64,000 nt of DNA from Delphinapterus leucas (GCF_002288925.2 NW_022098049.1:6773991-6837990); one strand, 5' to 3'; positions 22,398 through 34,189 are shown, numbered from the stretch's first letter. A program made the numbers and translations. Notes: generated by a model not told the origin, from the sequence alone.

Positions 22398-22955
22398 AAG
22401 TACATGTCTACCCTATGACCCTGCAATTCCATTCCTTGGGACAGATAAATGAATATATTTGTCTACCAAATGAGAAGGACAAGAATTTCACAGCAGTTTT
22501 ATTCATAATTGCTGAAACCTAGCACAACACAAATGTCTATCTAGAGTGGATAAACTGTAGAGTATTAATAAAGTGGAATATTATGCAACAATAAGAGAAC
22601 ATCTGCTACCAGCAATGTCACAGTTGAATCTCACAGACATAGCAATGCATGAGTGAAAGAAGCTAGCCACAAATGAGTAAACACCATATGATTTAATATG
22701 AAATTCACTAACAGGAGAAACTAAAATGTGATGATAAACGTCAGATGTTTGGTTACCTGATCTTGGGGTGAGAGAGGAACAGTGTAGGTATGAACCTAGA
22801 AAACGGCATGAGAGATCCCTCTGGAGTGTTGAAAATATTATATATATAGTATGTATATACATGTATCTATATTTACATATACGTGTAAAAATCCTTGATT
22901 TGTACACTTAAGATTTGTGTATGTATCTACACCTCAATAAACATTCTGTTTAAAT
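22398..22955 (+). mobile_element. Old LINE-1 3' fragment
   Basis: 'ctatgaccctgcaattccat', 'gtggataaactgtagagtat', 'agtggaatattatgcaacaa', 'aagaagctagccacaaatga', 'acaccatatgatttaatatg' and 'cacctcaataaacattctg' are in the L1 ORF2 C-terminus/3' UTR order. Confidence 0.75.
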
Positions 22956-23111
22956 GATAATTGGCCCTTTCCTCCCAACAGCGGGAAATTTCTAGAATTA
23001 TGTATACAGTAGTGTTTCTAGTCTACTGCTGGTTTCCCTTAGCAACCACCCACTTTGGGTTATCCACATTTTTTTCATAGGGGAGTTCCTTTTAGGAAAG
23101 CGTGTATCCTG

Positions 23112-23190
23112 ACCACAACAAAATATTCTGAAATAAAAATTTAAACACAACTACAACAAAATATTTTGAAATAAAAATTTAAACACAACA
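23112..23190. repeat. ~39-base tandem duplication
   Basis: The block acaacaaaatattctgaaat... ending tttaaacacaac is repeated once, with a C/T difference in the middle (attctg, attttg). Confidence 0.85.
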
Positions 23191-23524
23191 AAAACATTTT
23201 AACTAAGAATCATTTTCATCATACATGCAAATTCAGGGCAGATGTGTTCAGAGGAATAACCCAAGTCCACCCACCACTAGAAGAAAAGTAAAACTGAATA
23301 CGGATTTCTGAAATATTGTAATGGTTTCTCCCCCTGGCTCCTAGTCAAGACTGGCAACAGGAATACAGAAATGCCATGAGAAAATGCTCTCTGGGTACAC
23401 ATGACTAGAATTCTCAGACGGTGCTGGGTGACTGCGGAAATTTGACTCAGCTTTGAAGTCTAGAGGTACCACTTGTGGGGAAAAGATGAAGCCCAATTGG
23501 GGGTGACCCATTATATCCTTTCTT

Positions 23525-23690
23525 ATACACATGTCTTATTTCATTAACACCTTTACTATCAGCAGCATTACAAAATAAGGCTTACAGACACTAAGCAACT
23601 TCCCCCCTAAAGGCAAAGAGCTTTTTGGTTGGGGCCAATTAGAGTCCTCACTGTCTAACGCCCAGCTTCTGTGGCATGCCTCTTCTAATC
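23525..23690 (-). repeat. Possible MIR fragment
   Basis: 'tttactatcagcagcattac', 'acactaagcaacttcccccc' and 'taacgcccagcttctgtggc' weakly match a reversed MIR. Confidence 0.35.
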
Positions 23691-23699
23691 TGACTGGTT

Positions 23700-25090
23700 G
23701 GCTTTCTTCATGTTGCTTCTAGACTAAAATACTTGGGAAGGGGCTTATAGATTACTTAAATTAGTCATGGCAGGCTTTTCCCAAATAAAGCGTGTGTGAG
23801 CTTCTCTTTTTTTGTAGTCTATCTTGATGAAAAAAATTGCGACTTTATCCTATCATAAATCAGATGGAACTAAAAGTGATCCATTATATTTCACACACCG
23901 TTTTATCATTTATCTTGCTGCCCTAATTTGTCCCTCCTGAAAATCTCGGAGGTCAGTTAATGGTCATGATCTCTGGCTTCAACCGTACTTACTGCCCTCA
24001 GGTACCTGTTCAAGGTACATCCTGGTAACCAGGCAGTTCACGCCTGATTTCAACCAAAAGCCTGTCCCTGTTAACTGGCTCTGTGCTCTTGACATCAGAA
24101 CCTAACAGAACTACTTTCTGGAAACCAGCTTCCACCTCCCAATGCCCACTCCCCTTCAGACTCTACTCTCCAGCCAAACTTGCCATTTTTTCACATATAG
24201 CCTCCCAATGTTTTCTACAGGTATCGGAATTTAGGGGAAATATGTTGTGTGTTGAAAGTCTTAGAGGGAAACAATGCCTGAAAGAACTAGCAAATTGCTA
24301 GCCTTGCCCGGTTTTTCTTGACTCTCCATCAGTCTTTCTCAAGAAAGCTACGGTGCACTGGTTACCCAGACAGACCTGGGACAGTCTAATCAGGTTCTGT
24401 TGTCTCACGGTCTGTTTGCAATTGGAGATGCTTCTTCAGAGCATCATAAGTTCCTGAGGTTGCAAAAGACTGCACATCATGGGCACTCAAAGGGTATTTG
24501 CTGCCTTTATCTGTCCAAATAAGAATCATGGAACTCTTTATAAGTCTGAGTACGTTAACCAAAGCCATAGTTTACAGACGTAGGGTAGCTGTAGATAATC
24601 TGGATGCATTTTGATATTAACAAAACTCTTTTTACTAAATAGCATAAGTAGAAACTGAAGGTTCTAGTTATTAAAATGGGAAGGGCTGGGCCATATAATA
24701 GGAACTCCTGCCCACTTAGAAATGTTGACAAAAAGCTTGTGACCTCTCCCCCTCTCACACATGCCTCTGTCCAGGGAAGATTAATGGCCAGGTGAACAAG
24801 TAGCTCTGCCTCTTTTCTCTGTGGCTGCTGGCTTGTGATAAGGTCACTGGAGCAGGGATTCTTTGCTCTGTGCCAGGTGGACGAAGTCAGTTCAGGAGGA
24901 AACACTGGAAGCCCATTTGGGTCTTGGGCCCGAGGCATACATCCCAACGTACATTTGCCAACCATAAAGTTTATGAGAAAAAGTATTATGTGTGTGTATG
25001 TATATTGGACATATATTCCAGATATCCAACAAGTTCAGATAATGCTAGAGAACAAAGAATAAATACTCCTACCACTTGGCTTAAGAGCTA
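23700..25090. other. No recognised feature
   Basis: About 1.4 kb without a nameable repeat. Open frames up to 136 codons (24555-24965 minus) show no domain or motif I recognise. Confidence 0.4.
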
Positions 25091-25099
25091 AACACTGTC

Positions 25100-25665
25100 C
25101 ATACAATTTCAATTCTTTGTATATCCTTTCTTGTTCCCTTTCTTCTTCCACATGTTTCCTATTGCAGAGAGAACCACTACTGAACGTTGCGTTTATCATT
25201 TCCCTGAGTGTTTTTATATTTATACTACTTATGTGCTCCTTAACAATATCAAATTTCATTCTGCTTATTTGTGTACTTTATATATGAATAGTGTCAATAT
25301 TAACATGTTCATATAAAAAGTTCTTTTTTTTTTACCTGAGTAAAATATTTTACTCAATATTATGTTGTCAGGGTTTACTCACGTTAATAGAAGTATTGCT
25401 AGCACATTCACCCTAACTGATTGTAGTATTCCCAAAGATTAGTATACCGTATATATATATATATATATATATATATGGTGATGGATATGTAGGTAGTTTC
25501 CCATATTTCATTATTACAGATGCACTACTACGAATATTCTGTGATATGTTTCCTTATAAACATATGTGAGAGCTTCTCTAGGGTATGTATCTCAGAGGAG
25601 AATTGCTGCGTCCTAAGGTAAGTGCATCTTTACCGTTCCTCGGTACTGCTAAAGCTGATATTTGG
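25100..25665 (-). mobile_element. Old LINE-1 3' fragment
   Basis: 'atgttgtcagggtttactca', 'ggtagtttcccatatttcat', 'gggtatgtatctcagaggag' and 'aattgctgcgtcctaaggta' are the reverse of an L1 ORF2 C-terminus. The AT run at 25450-25476 sits inside. Confidence 0.7.
25450..25476. repeat. (AT)n microsatellite
   Basis: Pure at repeat of about 13 units. Confidence 0.95.
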
Positions 25666-25754
25666 ACCTCTGATTCTTAGTTACGGTAGATCCCATAGGA
25701 CAGGGGAGATGATTAATGATTCCTCCTCTCTCTACCTAAGGTAATCGCTCTTTC

Positions 25755-25965
25755 TCCTCTTTCAGCCTCATAAATACGTAATCATTTCCTGAGACTCTGC
25801 TAAGTTCCTCTCTTCTGTGAAAGCTTCCCTGAACCCCACAGGTGGAGTGGTCACTCCCTCATTTGAGCTTTCACGGATGGCACTTCCATATGAGACTTGT
25901 CAATTACCTAACCCTGTCTATACAGCTACAAAAATTACACAAAGACTATAATCTCTAGAAGAAAA
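25755..25965 (+). repeat. Probable L2 fragment
   Basis: 'cctctcttctgtgaaagctt' followed by 'ccctgaaccccacaggtgga' and 'cttccatatgagacttgtca' resembles L2 3' body. It is weak. Confidence 0.4.
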
Positions 25966-25969
25966 ACCG

Positions 25970-26280
25970 AAGAACAGACTCTGAAAAACCACACTGTAGG
26001 GACATTATGTCCTTTAACTGATTCCTAATCCCCCAAAACACCAACAATTAGAAAGGTTACCCAATAGTAGCATCCTTGCCATTGCCGTTGATCCATCATA
26101 GCCTCTCTTATTCAGAACACTTGGGTTCTTTACAGAAGTTGGAAGTGAAACCAATTTTATTAACTCTAACACCTATAAACACACAGATAACACAGTCCAG
26201 ACCCACATTCCCCTTGCCATCTGCTTGACCAGAGAAGGTACACATGTAAAGCTATTATAATGAGAAAAATCCTTGTGTAG
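25970..26280. other. No recognised feature
   Basis: No gene or nameable repeat. Confidence 0.4.
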
Positions 26281-26284
26281 AATT

Positions 26285-26480
26285 ACAAAATTGTGGGGCT
26301 TTGAACGCTAAAAGGGCTTAGAGGTGATATCAGCAAAATAACCCTTTGATAAATAAGAAATTGACTTTTGAGGTGATGCTTCACCTGAGATAACACGGCC
26401 AATTAGTAGCAAAGTCAGAGTTCATGGTAACTCATTCTCTTTAATTCAACAAATATTTATAGAACACTCAACCATACCAC
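26285..26480. repeat. Ancient MIR-core-like repeat and small L2 piece
   Basis: 'ggggctttgaacgctaaaag' ... 'gggcttagaggtgatatcag' ... 'ataacacggccaattagtag' matches the repeat at 21245. 'tcaacaaatatttatagaac' at 26445 is a reversed L2 tail. Confidence 0.5.
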
Positions 26481-26489
26481 ATCTCTATA

Positions 26490-27105
26490 TATATGTTAAT
26501 TAGGCAAACCTGACGAATTCAATTTAATTAAAACCATTTTCTTGCAATCTCCTGATATGGAATCTCATTGGAAAGATCAGCCATTTAAATACAGGAATCT
26601 TACCGAAAGGGACTTCCCTTCCTTCCGCATAGACTGGCCTATTGGAGCTGCCCCACTTTAGTGGATTAAGGGGCGAGGTCTTATTTTTGAATGAAAACTT
26701 AGGTATTAATTTGGAGATTATCATGTCAATTATTCATTGAACATTTCTGACTCGTCTGTTTTTGATATAGAACATGATTGATTTTCTATTATCCAAAAAT
26801 GTCCAAAAAATGATGTAATCTGCCAAAATTTTCAACCACTGGCCTGTGTAAATGCCCCCAATAATTAAAGAATAGAGTTGAATACAAAATTGAAGCTGTG
26901 CTTTGATTACAGTCCGTGAGTCCTGGTTGTTAAACACACCGGTTACAAATTTTACTAAGTGACAGGCAGTTTAAAGGATCTCATTTAATTCTTATCATGG
27001 CCGCACAAGTTGGATAGTAATACACTCACTTTTCAGAAATGGTTCGGAGAAGTCACTAACCTAACTACATACATTATACCCTGAGTAACTAAAAAAGAAC
27101 CCTCC
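26490..27105. other. No recognised feature
   Basis: AT-rich. Two ~66-codon minus-strand frames show no family signature. Confidence 0.4.
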
Positions 27106-27109
27106 TACT

Positions 27110-27127
27110 CCCCCCCCCCCCCCCCCC
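27110..27127. repeat. Poly-C run followed by poly-A
   Basis: Eighteen consecutive C then eight A. The length is likely to be polymorphic or miscounted. Confidence 0.9.
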
Positions 27128-27244
27128 AAAAAAAACAAGAGCGTCTGTGTGGCTCCAAAGGTCATTCTCCTTCTGCTGTATCATGGTGTCAGATAATACA
27201 GACGAATGGCAGGATGAAATAACAAAATAAGTAGCACAATTTTT

Positions 27245-27445
27245 TTTTTTTTTGCGGTACGCGGGCCTCTCACTGCCGCGGCCCCTCCCACCGCGGAGCA
27301 CAGGCTCCGGACGCGCAGGCTCAGCGGCCATGGCCCACGGACCCAGCCGCTCCGTGGCACGTGGGATCCTCCCGGACCGGGGCACGAACCCACGTCCCCT
27401 GCATTGGCAGGGGGACTCCCAACCACTGCGCCACCGCGGAAGCCC
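27245..27445 (-). mobile_element. CHR-type SINE
   Basis: The minus strand starts gggcttccgcggtggcgcag, with box B ggttcgtgcc (reverse, near 27383). It continues through the gcggagc/ggccatgg body and ends in 'gtaccgc' plus an A run. Target duplications agtagcacaattttt at 27230-27244 and 27446-27460 are exact (15 bases). The apparent proteins over this SINE are artefacts. Confidence 0.95.
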
Positions 27446-27464
27446 AGTAGCACAATTTTTAATA

Positions 27465-28055
27465 GGTGTCACCTGAAAGGTAGGTCTCATATTAGTGTCA
27501 AATCCAACAGAAAATCCATATCCCCTCCAAAAAAGTCTTGGGAAGAACTGTAAGTGCTGACTAAACTAACACCACTTTAAAAGACACCAAAGAGAAATTA
27601 CATTCTTAACACACATAAAATTTCTTAAAATCTTTCATTTTTCTTCTAATATCTCATATAGTCAGATGTCCTCAATATTTTATCTCTACTCTCAAAAACA
27701 TCCAAAACTCTCTCTCCAAACTCAAGGAGTTTACTGACTTTTCTAAGTTCCCTTGCTAGCCTACCAGATCTATGGTTCCCGCCAGGGGGAAGTTCTTTAC
27801 TCTTCATAATGATAATAAGGCAAACATTTCTCCCTTCTTGCATCCTGTCTACCCTGACCCTCATCACTACAATCAACATGCTGAGAAGTATAAGAGATGA
27901 CAGGAGAGGGGAAAAGGCCATAACTATTATATTCAATATATTACTGTGTTTTATTGCTCACATATAGGTTCACAGAATGGGAATCTCTATTTTACTTAAG
28001 TAACGGAAGGACTTCAAACAAGAATAGCAATTACATCAGGTCTCAAAACAAGGGA
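27465..28055. other. No recognised feature
   Basis: The 96-codon minus-strand frame at 27646-27936 has no recognisable domain. Confidence 0.4.
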
Positions 28056-28061
28056 TTAGTT

Positions 28062-28093
28062 TAATATTATAAATATTAATATTTATAATATTA
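28062..28093. repeat. Perfect 32-base AT palindrome
   Basis: The half-site taatattataaatatt is followed directly by its exact reverse complement with no spacer. All bases are A or T. Confidence 0.95.
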
Positions 28094-28383
28094 GCACATC
28101 AACAATGTCTACTCTTATTCGAGATGCTAGAGTTAAAAAAGCCAAATTCAAGTGTTCCCAATTATGAGGCTTTTTCTCTTACCTTTCAAAGGTATTTCCT
28201 GAGGGGAGCAGCCATCCCTAAGTGTAAGCTCTAGGAAACCTATAATCAGTTTCTCTCTCTAATTGAGCACTTTCTTTCCTTAGATTTTGGAAGAAGCATG
28301 AAAATGATTTACTGATTTAGGAACTGGGTGGAGCAGACCACAAAAGGACAAATCAAAAACATCTGGAATGAACTAGTTGAGGG

Positions 28384-28411
28384 AGAGGGAGAGAGACTGA
28401 GAGAGAGAGAA
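28384..28411. repeat. GA-rich simple repeat
   Basis: Interrupted gagagaga sequence (gagagggagagagactgaga). Confidence 0.8.
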
Positions 28412-29020
28412 GTAGGGCTTTCAAATGAAACAAAGTACAGATGATTTGGCCAAATTTAAGCCAAGCCAAACACTCACATTAAACATTGCACTTGGGTCGG
28501 GTTCAACAGCGGGAGCCGGCAAGAGGGAGCGTCAGCCAGCATTGCATCAGACGCACATCGTGCAGAGAGGAAATGAGTTTAGTCAAGCCAGCTGTGACTT
28601 CAAAGGGGCTGCTCTCCCGGAGAACAGTGGGAAAGGGTTCCCTCTTCAGTGAAGATTGCAAAGTTCAGCCAAAGCCAGTCCAAAGGGAATGGACTTGAGG
28701 AGGAGGAAAATTAAATTCAATGTACGAGAAAGAATATTTTCCTTCCATGAAGTAGCTTGAGAGAAGAGGAAGAAACATGACAAGGAAGAGAGGTGACAAA
28801 AAAAGATTCTGATGCTCATCTGAGGACGGGAGTCCTAGTGTGCATAACTGTGAAACGGGGTAGTTTGTGTATGGATAGCTGCTTTTCAGTTCAGGCACCT
28901 CGTTGCATGAATCATGTTTCCGAATCTGTGGGAGGAGAGGCCCTTGGATTCCTCCCCCAACTGACTCCCATAGATAGTTTCTTTCCCTCTTTGTATTTCT
29001 AGAAAACCACACATTTCTTT
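28412..29020. other. No gene; locally raised CpG near 28495-28620
   Basis: Several CG dinucleotides (gggtcgggttc, agccggcaag, gagcgtcag, cagacgcacatcg) stand out from the AT-rich neighbourhood. Overlapping short frames on both strands lack family signatures. Confidence 0.4.
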
Positions 29021-29027
29021 CCAATTA

Positions 29028-29180
29028 TTTAGTCAACACGAGTTAATTGAGAGACAAACAGTGGGTTAGACCCTGGAAATACAAAGACAAACAAGACAGT
29101 CCCGTTTCAGGAGTTCACAGTCTGAAGGAGAACTAGACACATAAATAGAGGATCATGGTTTTGAGCAATAAGTCTTACAT
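29028..29180 (-). repeat. L2 3' end
   Basis: 'gggttagaccctggaaatac' 'aaagacaaacaagacagtcc' 'aggagttcacagtctgaagg' is a reversed L2 tail. Confidence 0.7.
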
Positions 29181-29183
29181 TAG

Positions 29184-29345
29184 AGCAGTGATTCCCAAAG
29201 TGTGATCACCTGACCAACATCAGCATCACCTGGGAACGTGTTAGAAATGCAAATGCGCGGGCCCAACCCAACAGACTGAATCAGAAAGCTGAGGTTGGTT
29301 TAACAAGCTCTCCAGGTGATTCAGATACATGCTAAAGTATCAACT
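29184..29345 (+). mobile_element. MER5A-like hAT-Charlie MITE
   Basis: 'cagtgattcccaaagtgtga', 'catcagcatcacctgggaac', 'gtgttagaaatgcaaatgcg' and 'ccaggtgattcagatacatg' match MER5A in order. It is non-coding. Confidence 0.85.
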
Positions 29346-29349
29346 ACCT

Positions 29350-30025
29350 TGATAGTGAAAAGCAAAAGGGACTTTGGAGCAGAGATGCATACACCTGAGC
29401 CAATCCTGAGAGGCTCTGTCATCTGTAAGTCACTTCCCGGTCCCTTCCAGGCTAGATTTTAAGTAGATTGCTTGCTGGTAATTCACAAGAATGATATCCA
29501 TGTGTATGTCTTATCTAAGTAAATTGTAAGAATTTTAAGGGCTGATTCTTCTTTTATGTGCTCTTTCCTTTCTCCTCCTACTTTCAGAGTTCAGTCCAAT
29601 ACTTAGGAGAGCCAGGCACTGAAATTTACTTTAAGTAGTTAACTCAGAACTTAGAGGGGTGCAAGGGTTATACATTCACAAGGAGGAACTGTCAAATGTA
29701 TACTTACAAATTCTTATAAGTTTCGTTGGTGGGAGGAGAACATAAATGTTACCTTTCCCAAGCACTCATTTGATGCCCGAGTCCTCTCTGTGACGTCCTT
29801 GCCAGGGGTTTGTTCTTCTTGTGCCTGAGTACCTCCACTGGTCCCACTACCTCAGGGTGCAGTTTCCTTCCTTCCAGACAGCTCTGTTAGAGACAGCTGG
29901 CTTCTTCTGGGCTGAATCTATCATCATTTAAATTCCGTTTGTTAGTTATAGTCCTATCCCTCGGGAATCCACAGCAAAGATACTTACATATTAATGTGAC
30001 ATTTTTCAAGTATTTGAAGATAGTA
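29350..30025. other. No recognised feature
   Basis: No gene-like signal was found. Confidence 0.4.
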
Positions 30026-30029
30026 ATTA

Positions 30030-30320
30030 TGTAGCATGTGACACAGGTTAAACTCACAGACTCTGGAAGCAGACTGCCTGCATTCGAATTCTCGTTCTGT
30101 CACTTAAGAGCTCTGTGACCTTGAGTGAGTTATTTACTATCTTTGCAGCTTTGTGTGTGTGTGTGTGTGTGTCTATATGTGTGTGTGTGTGTATATACAT
30201 ATAATGGCATTACATAAAAGGACTTTTGTAAGGAGTGCATGAATTAATATATGTAAATGTTCTTAGATCACAGTAAAGTGCTTTAAAAGTTTTAGCTATT
30301 GTTATTCATCATCATTATCA
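30030..30320 (+). repeat. MIR SINE containing a GT microsatellite
   Basis: 'cacagactctggaagcagac' 'tgcctgcattcgaattctcg' 'gagctctgtgaccttgagtg' is a clear MIR head and core. The GT repeat at 30152-30192 interrupts it before the 'agtgcatgaattaatatatg' tail. Confidence 0.8.
30152..30192. repeat. (GT)n microsatellite
   Basis: Two GT runs separated by ctatat. Confidence 0.95.
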
Positions 30321-30439
30321 GAGAGAGCTTGTCAGATACCTGACATAGGCCATCTTTCTAATTCTATAGTCATTCACCAGGTGAGCCTATTCACTCCTTT
30401 GGGCTCAATCGCCGTCTATATATTTTCTGAAAAATCTCT

Positions 30440-30835
30440 TCATGCTCCTCAGAGCACACAGCTAAATGTAAGTGGCTAGTTGTGGCCACATGGATTGCTC
30501 TGGCCACTATAATCTGGATAGAAATGATGAGCACTACTTCCAGATCTGGCCTCTAAAATCATCCTGAGAAATCCTCCACTCTCTTCCCATTAGCTCATCA
30601 GCTGGTTAAAGGCACAGGAACAGGCCAAGGACTCCAAGAAGGCCCCGGGCAGTGGTGGAGCCACACGCTGGAAGAAGCCTTAGATCCCTGAGTTAACACT
30701 TAAGAGTGGAACTGCCTACGAGAACCAACAGACCACCATCCACACTGGGCTTTGTGTGAACAAAAATAAACATTTATTGTGTTAAACTTCTGAGATTTTA
30801 TAGCCTATCATGACTACTACAGTGACTCCCTAATT
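30440..30835 (+). repeat. LTR-like mammal-wide repeat
   Basis: 'actacttccagatctggcct', 'tggtggagccacacgctgga', 'agaagccttagatccctgag' and 'ttattgtgttaaacttctga' occur in the order of a common old mammalian repeat with an internal AATAAA. Family unnamed. Confidence 0.55.
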
Positions 30836-31179
30836 TATCTCTTGCTCAGACGTTGCTTCTGAGCTTCAGAACTGTTCATTTGGTTTTCTATTCAGCCTTT
30901 CTACAAGGACCCTCAAATAGGGTAATAAGTAAACTCAAGGCTTCTGAGATCAGACCATTTGTGTTGAAGTACCAGTACTACCATGTACCAGCTATAGGAC
31001 CAAACTATTCATAACTGCATATACTTCAGAGTTGCCAAAAAATTAAATGAGTAGATGTATGTGAAACACTCAGAATGGTCACTGCACTGGTCCATAGTAA
31101 ATGCGCAATAAATACCAGGTAGTATAGTATTTATGACCATCTCACCCTAGGTTTTCCTATGGACAACAGGTAGTTTCCC

Positions 31180-31985
31180 CATCATCCAACAGCTGTTAAA
31201 ACCAGAAACTTGCAGCCTAATCCTGAACCTTTTCTTTTTTTCATCGTCCCACATGGAACAAATTCCCAATAGCTGATAAATTATATTCCTTAAATATTTT
31301 TCAAATCCATCCACTTGTCTCCATCCTCTTTTGCTCTTCCCTCCTCATCCTAGTCAAGGCCATCAGCATATGTGGCTGTATTATAATTGCATCCTTACTA
31401 GTCTTTTCAAATCCATTCTTCTGCCCTTCAAAAGCATTCTTCACATAGAGTTGTAATGTTCTTTTTAAGCTCAAATCTGATATGGTCATTCCAAAATTTA
31501 AAGTGTATTAATACCCTTCATACCCTCAGCCTTTGGTAAATCCAAATTCTTGATCCATCACTTAAGCCTCTCATCACAACCCACCACAATGACTTCATCT
31601 CCAGACTTTAGCCATGCTGGGCTTCTGTTGTCTTCATAAAGGTGTCATAGGCTGTCTCATCATGCTGGCTACTTCTGTTTACACTGATCTTTCTCCCCAC
31701 CCCAAGTTTACCTAATTAATTCTCATCACCCTTTATATTTCAGCTCAAATGCTACACTCCTCAGAAAGCCTTCTTAGCAATCTCTGCCCACGCTAATTAA
31801 GGACATGCCCACATAGCGCACACTATACTTCGTTAACCTCAGTGCACTTGCCATTGTTTGTACAAACATGTCTTCCCAGCTAGCCAGAAAGCTTCATGAG
31901 GGCAGGGACTGCATATGTATGGTTCTCTGTCTAGTATAGTGGCTTGTATGCAAGAGGGGCTCATTAAATTTTTTTAAGTGTGAGA
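31180..31985 (+). mobile_element. L2 LINE 3' end
   Basis: 'ctcaaatctgatatggtcat', 'cagctcaaatgctacactcc', 'tcagaaagccttcttagcaa', 'agcttcatgagggcagggac' and 'ggctcattaaatttttttaa' form a long, ordered L2 3' stretch. Coding frames are destroyed. Confidence 0.8.
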
Positions 31986-31989
31986 ATGA

Positions 31990-32855
31990 GTCTGTTTAGG
32001 TGGCTTTGTGTGTATGTATCCATGTGAATTTTTATTTACTTGGGTCTGGAAAGAAAGCCCTACAATCAATCTATGTGCCTAACTGAATTCAACCAACAAG
32101 TTTAGAAAACCCAGCATCTGACCTCTTTTGAGTTCAAAATCTAGTTGATTTGACTATAAAATAAAAACCTTCTTTTGTAAAGTAAAAACTATATTAGAGT
32201 GTCATGCATGCATAACAGAATGATTCTAAGCCTCCATGGGTGGGTGACGGGTTATTTGGGATGGGTCAGAAAGTAGCATGTTTCTGGAAACAATATTATG
32301 AGTGCTCTCATATTCTAAACATCAAACAATTGCTCCATCCACGGTTCACAGAGACTATGTAATGCCAGACCAGATCAAGAAATACAGGGGAGAAGACTGA
32401 AAGCAAACTGGAGTTCAGAATTAAACCGGGTTGTTTTTCTATCAAGAAAAAGTTTATGTCCATGGTGGTCCAAAATTTGATGAAGTACATGATTAGAGAA
32501 GGCCTGACAGACAGATGCCCGATGAATAGTACCATCTAGAGAAAATACACTGTAAAGTGGACTCAGCATAGTCACTGAGTTTTAGCAATGAGCTTTCGGA
32601 GTCTAGCTCTGTACCTACTAACTCTGTTTTCGGTGTGAGTATGGAATTTCTCTCGGTAACATTTTTCTCGTCTGTAAAATGGCAATGATGCGCCCCAAGT
32701 CATCGGACTATTTATGAAAATGCTAGCTATCTCTAAGGCTCAGGGAAGTTTAGAATTTTTCCTGGAGTAACATACTAATAACTGATAAAAGCTACTTTTC
32801 TGTCTACAACTCTTTCCATTAATTCTTAAAGGAATGCCTTCTCCCTTACAAAAAT
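31990..32855. other. No recognised feature
   Basis: Mixed AT-rich sequence. The overlapping 66-75-codon frames on the minus strand near 32308-32575 are not recognisable. Confidence 0.4.
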
Positions 32856-32873
32856 CATAAAAATAAGTGGATA

Positions 32874-33085
32874 GGGCTTCCCTGGTGGCGCAGTGGTTGA
32901 GAGTCCGCCTGCCGATGCAGGGGACACGGGTTCGTGCCCCGGTCCCGGAAGATCCCACATGCCGCGGAGCGGCTGGGCCCGTGAGCCATGGTCGCTGAGC
33001 CTGCGCGTCCAGAGCCTGTGCTCCGCAACGGGAGAGGCCACAACAGTGAGAGGCCCGCGTACAGCAAAAAAATAAAATAAAATAA
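32874..33085 (+). mobile_element. CHR-type SINE
   Basis: Head gggcttccctggtggcgcag, box A-like tggcgcagtggt at 32886-32897, box B ggttcgtgcc at 32929-32938, gcggagc/ccatgg body, tail aaaataaaataaaataa. Flanks aaaaataagtggata at 32859-32873 and 33086-33100 are exact 15-base target duplications. The A and B boxes are the pol III internal promoter inherited from the parent tRNA. Confidence 0.96.
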
Positions 33086-33104
33086 AAAAATAAGTGGATA
33101 TTGC

Positions 33105-34185
33105 CAAGAAAGAAACAAGTTAAGCTAAGGCTAAGTTCTACTGAGCACTCATAAGCACCTTGGTTATATCGGGTGATGTGTGTCCAATTTTAACCAACAG
33201 AAGATGCTGTTTTAGAGAGGTTTATGGTCACATTTTCCAGAAAAGTTGAAAAAGAAAAAGCCAAAATAAGTGGCCCAAATTCAACAATATGAGTACTTTC
33301 TTCTGCCCTCAGTCAAAGAGGAAAACTATTTGATATAAACCTTTGGCTCTGGAAATAACTTTGCATTAGTCTCTGAATCGTGTGGGTTTTCTTTAGCTTC
33401 TTTGGAGTCACGACCAGTAGTTCTGTCGCCTTCCCTGGTTCTAATAAAACTCTGTGCTGGGTTTTGGATGACGTTCATTCCAAGAGGACCCCTTGTCAGT
33501 CCTCTAGTGGCCTTTGTTGTCCACAGCCGCTTGCAATGAATTTGGGGGCAAAGGTCTCTGGTTACACCCACCACTGAAATCAGATTCAGCTACACCACAC
33601 GAGGAACATATTATAGGGTGGAATCCAGCATTCGTCCCCACAGGACGAAGGCAATAGCTTTGCAGCTATTCCCCAACTCTACTTCTGATGATTCTATAAC
33701 CCATTGCCTCTTACACTGGAAACAGCCAGGATTTCTTAGCAACTCTGACCTGAACAGAAAATAAAATAACATTCAGCAAAGGAGTCAAACTGAGTCATGG
33801 GAATGTTTTCTCCAAGAGAAGAGGTCGAATAAGTTTAAATACAAAGACTTATAAATCCCTCCAAGTATTTTTCCCTCCTTAATAGTTTCAACCAGTGCCT
33901 TATTATTATTCACCCCGTGTTTGAATAATGGAACGCTTAGATCACTGTATTCATCAAGGGAAGGAAATGCTATATTTTCTGAAAAGCACTTTGAATAAAG
34001 CTTTCTCCCTCTGTGAGGCCATACTTCACTGAGTTTTCCTAATTGCTAAATGCATGGCTCTGGCTTGCAATTCAAGAATTTGAAGAATTGTCAAACACGC
34101 ACTGCACCAGTGAAATCAGACCACATCACATTCCAAGGCCTTCATTATCCAAGCAAAGTATTCCAATCCCAGATTATCACTAATA
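33105..34185. other. No confirmed feature
   Basis: It holds an 82-codon minus-strand open frame (33326-33574), discussed as a finding, and otherwise no nameable repeat. Confidence 0.4.
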
Positions 34186-34189
34186 GTGT

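Noticed and set aside
24555..24965. 136-codon minus-strand open frame
   Set aside because: No family signature and no flanking gene structure.
27089..27490. Protein-like minus- and plus-strand frames with Arg/Pro/Gly-rich sequence (also at 32740-33118, 36397-36674, 55230-55761, 60153-60377)
   Set aside because: These are translations of CHR SINEs. The same peptides recur wherever the SINE occurs, in either orientation.
32886..32938. tRNA-like box A and box B
   Set aside because: They are the pol III promoter of a SINE. The sequence does not fold into a complete tRNA and is followed by the SINE body.
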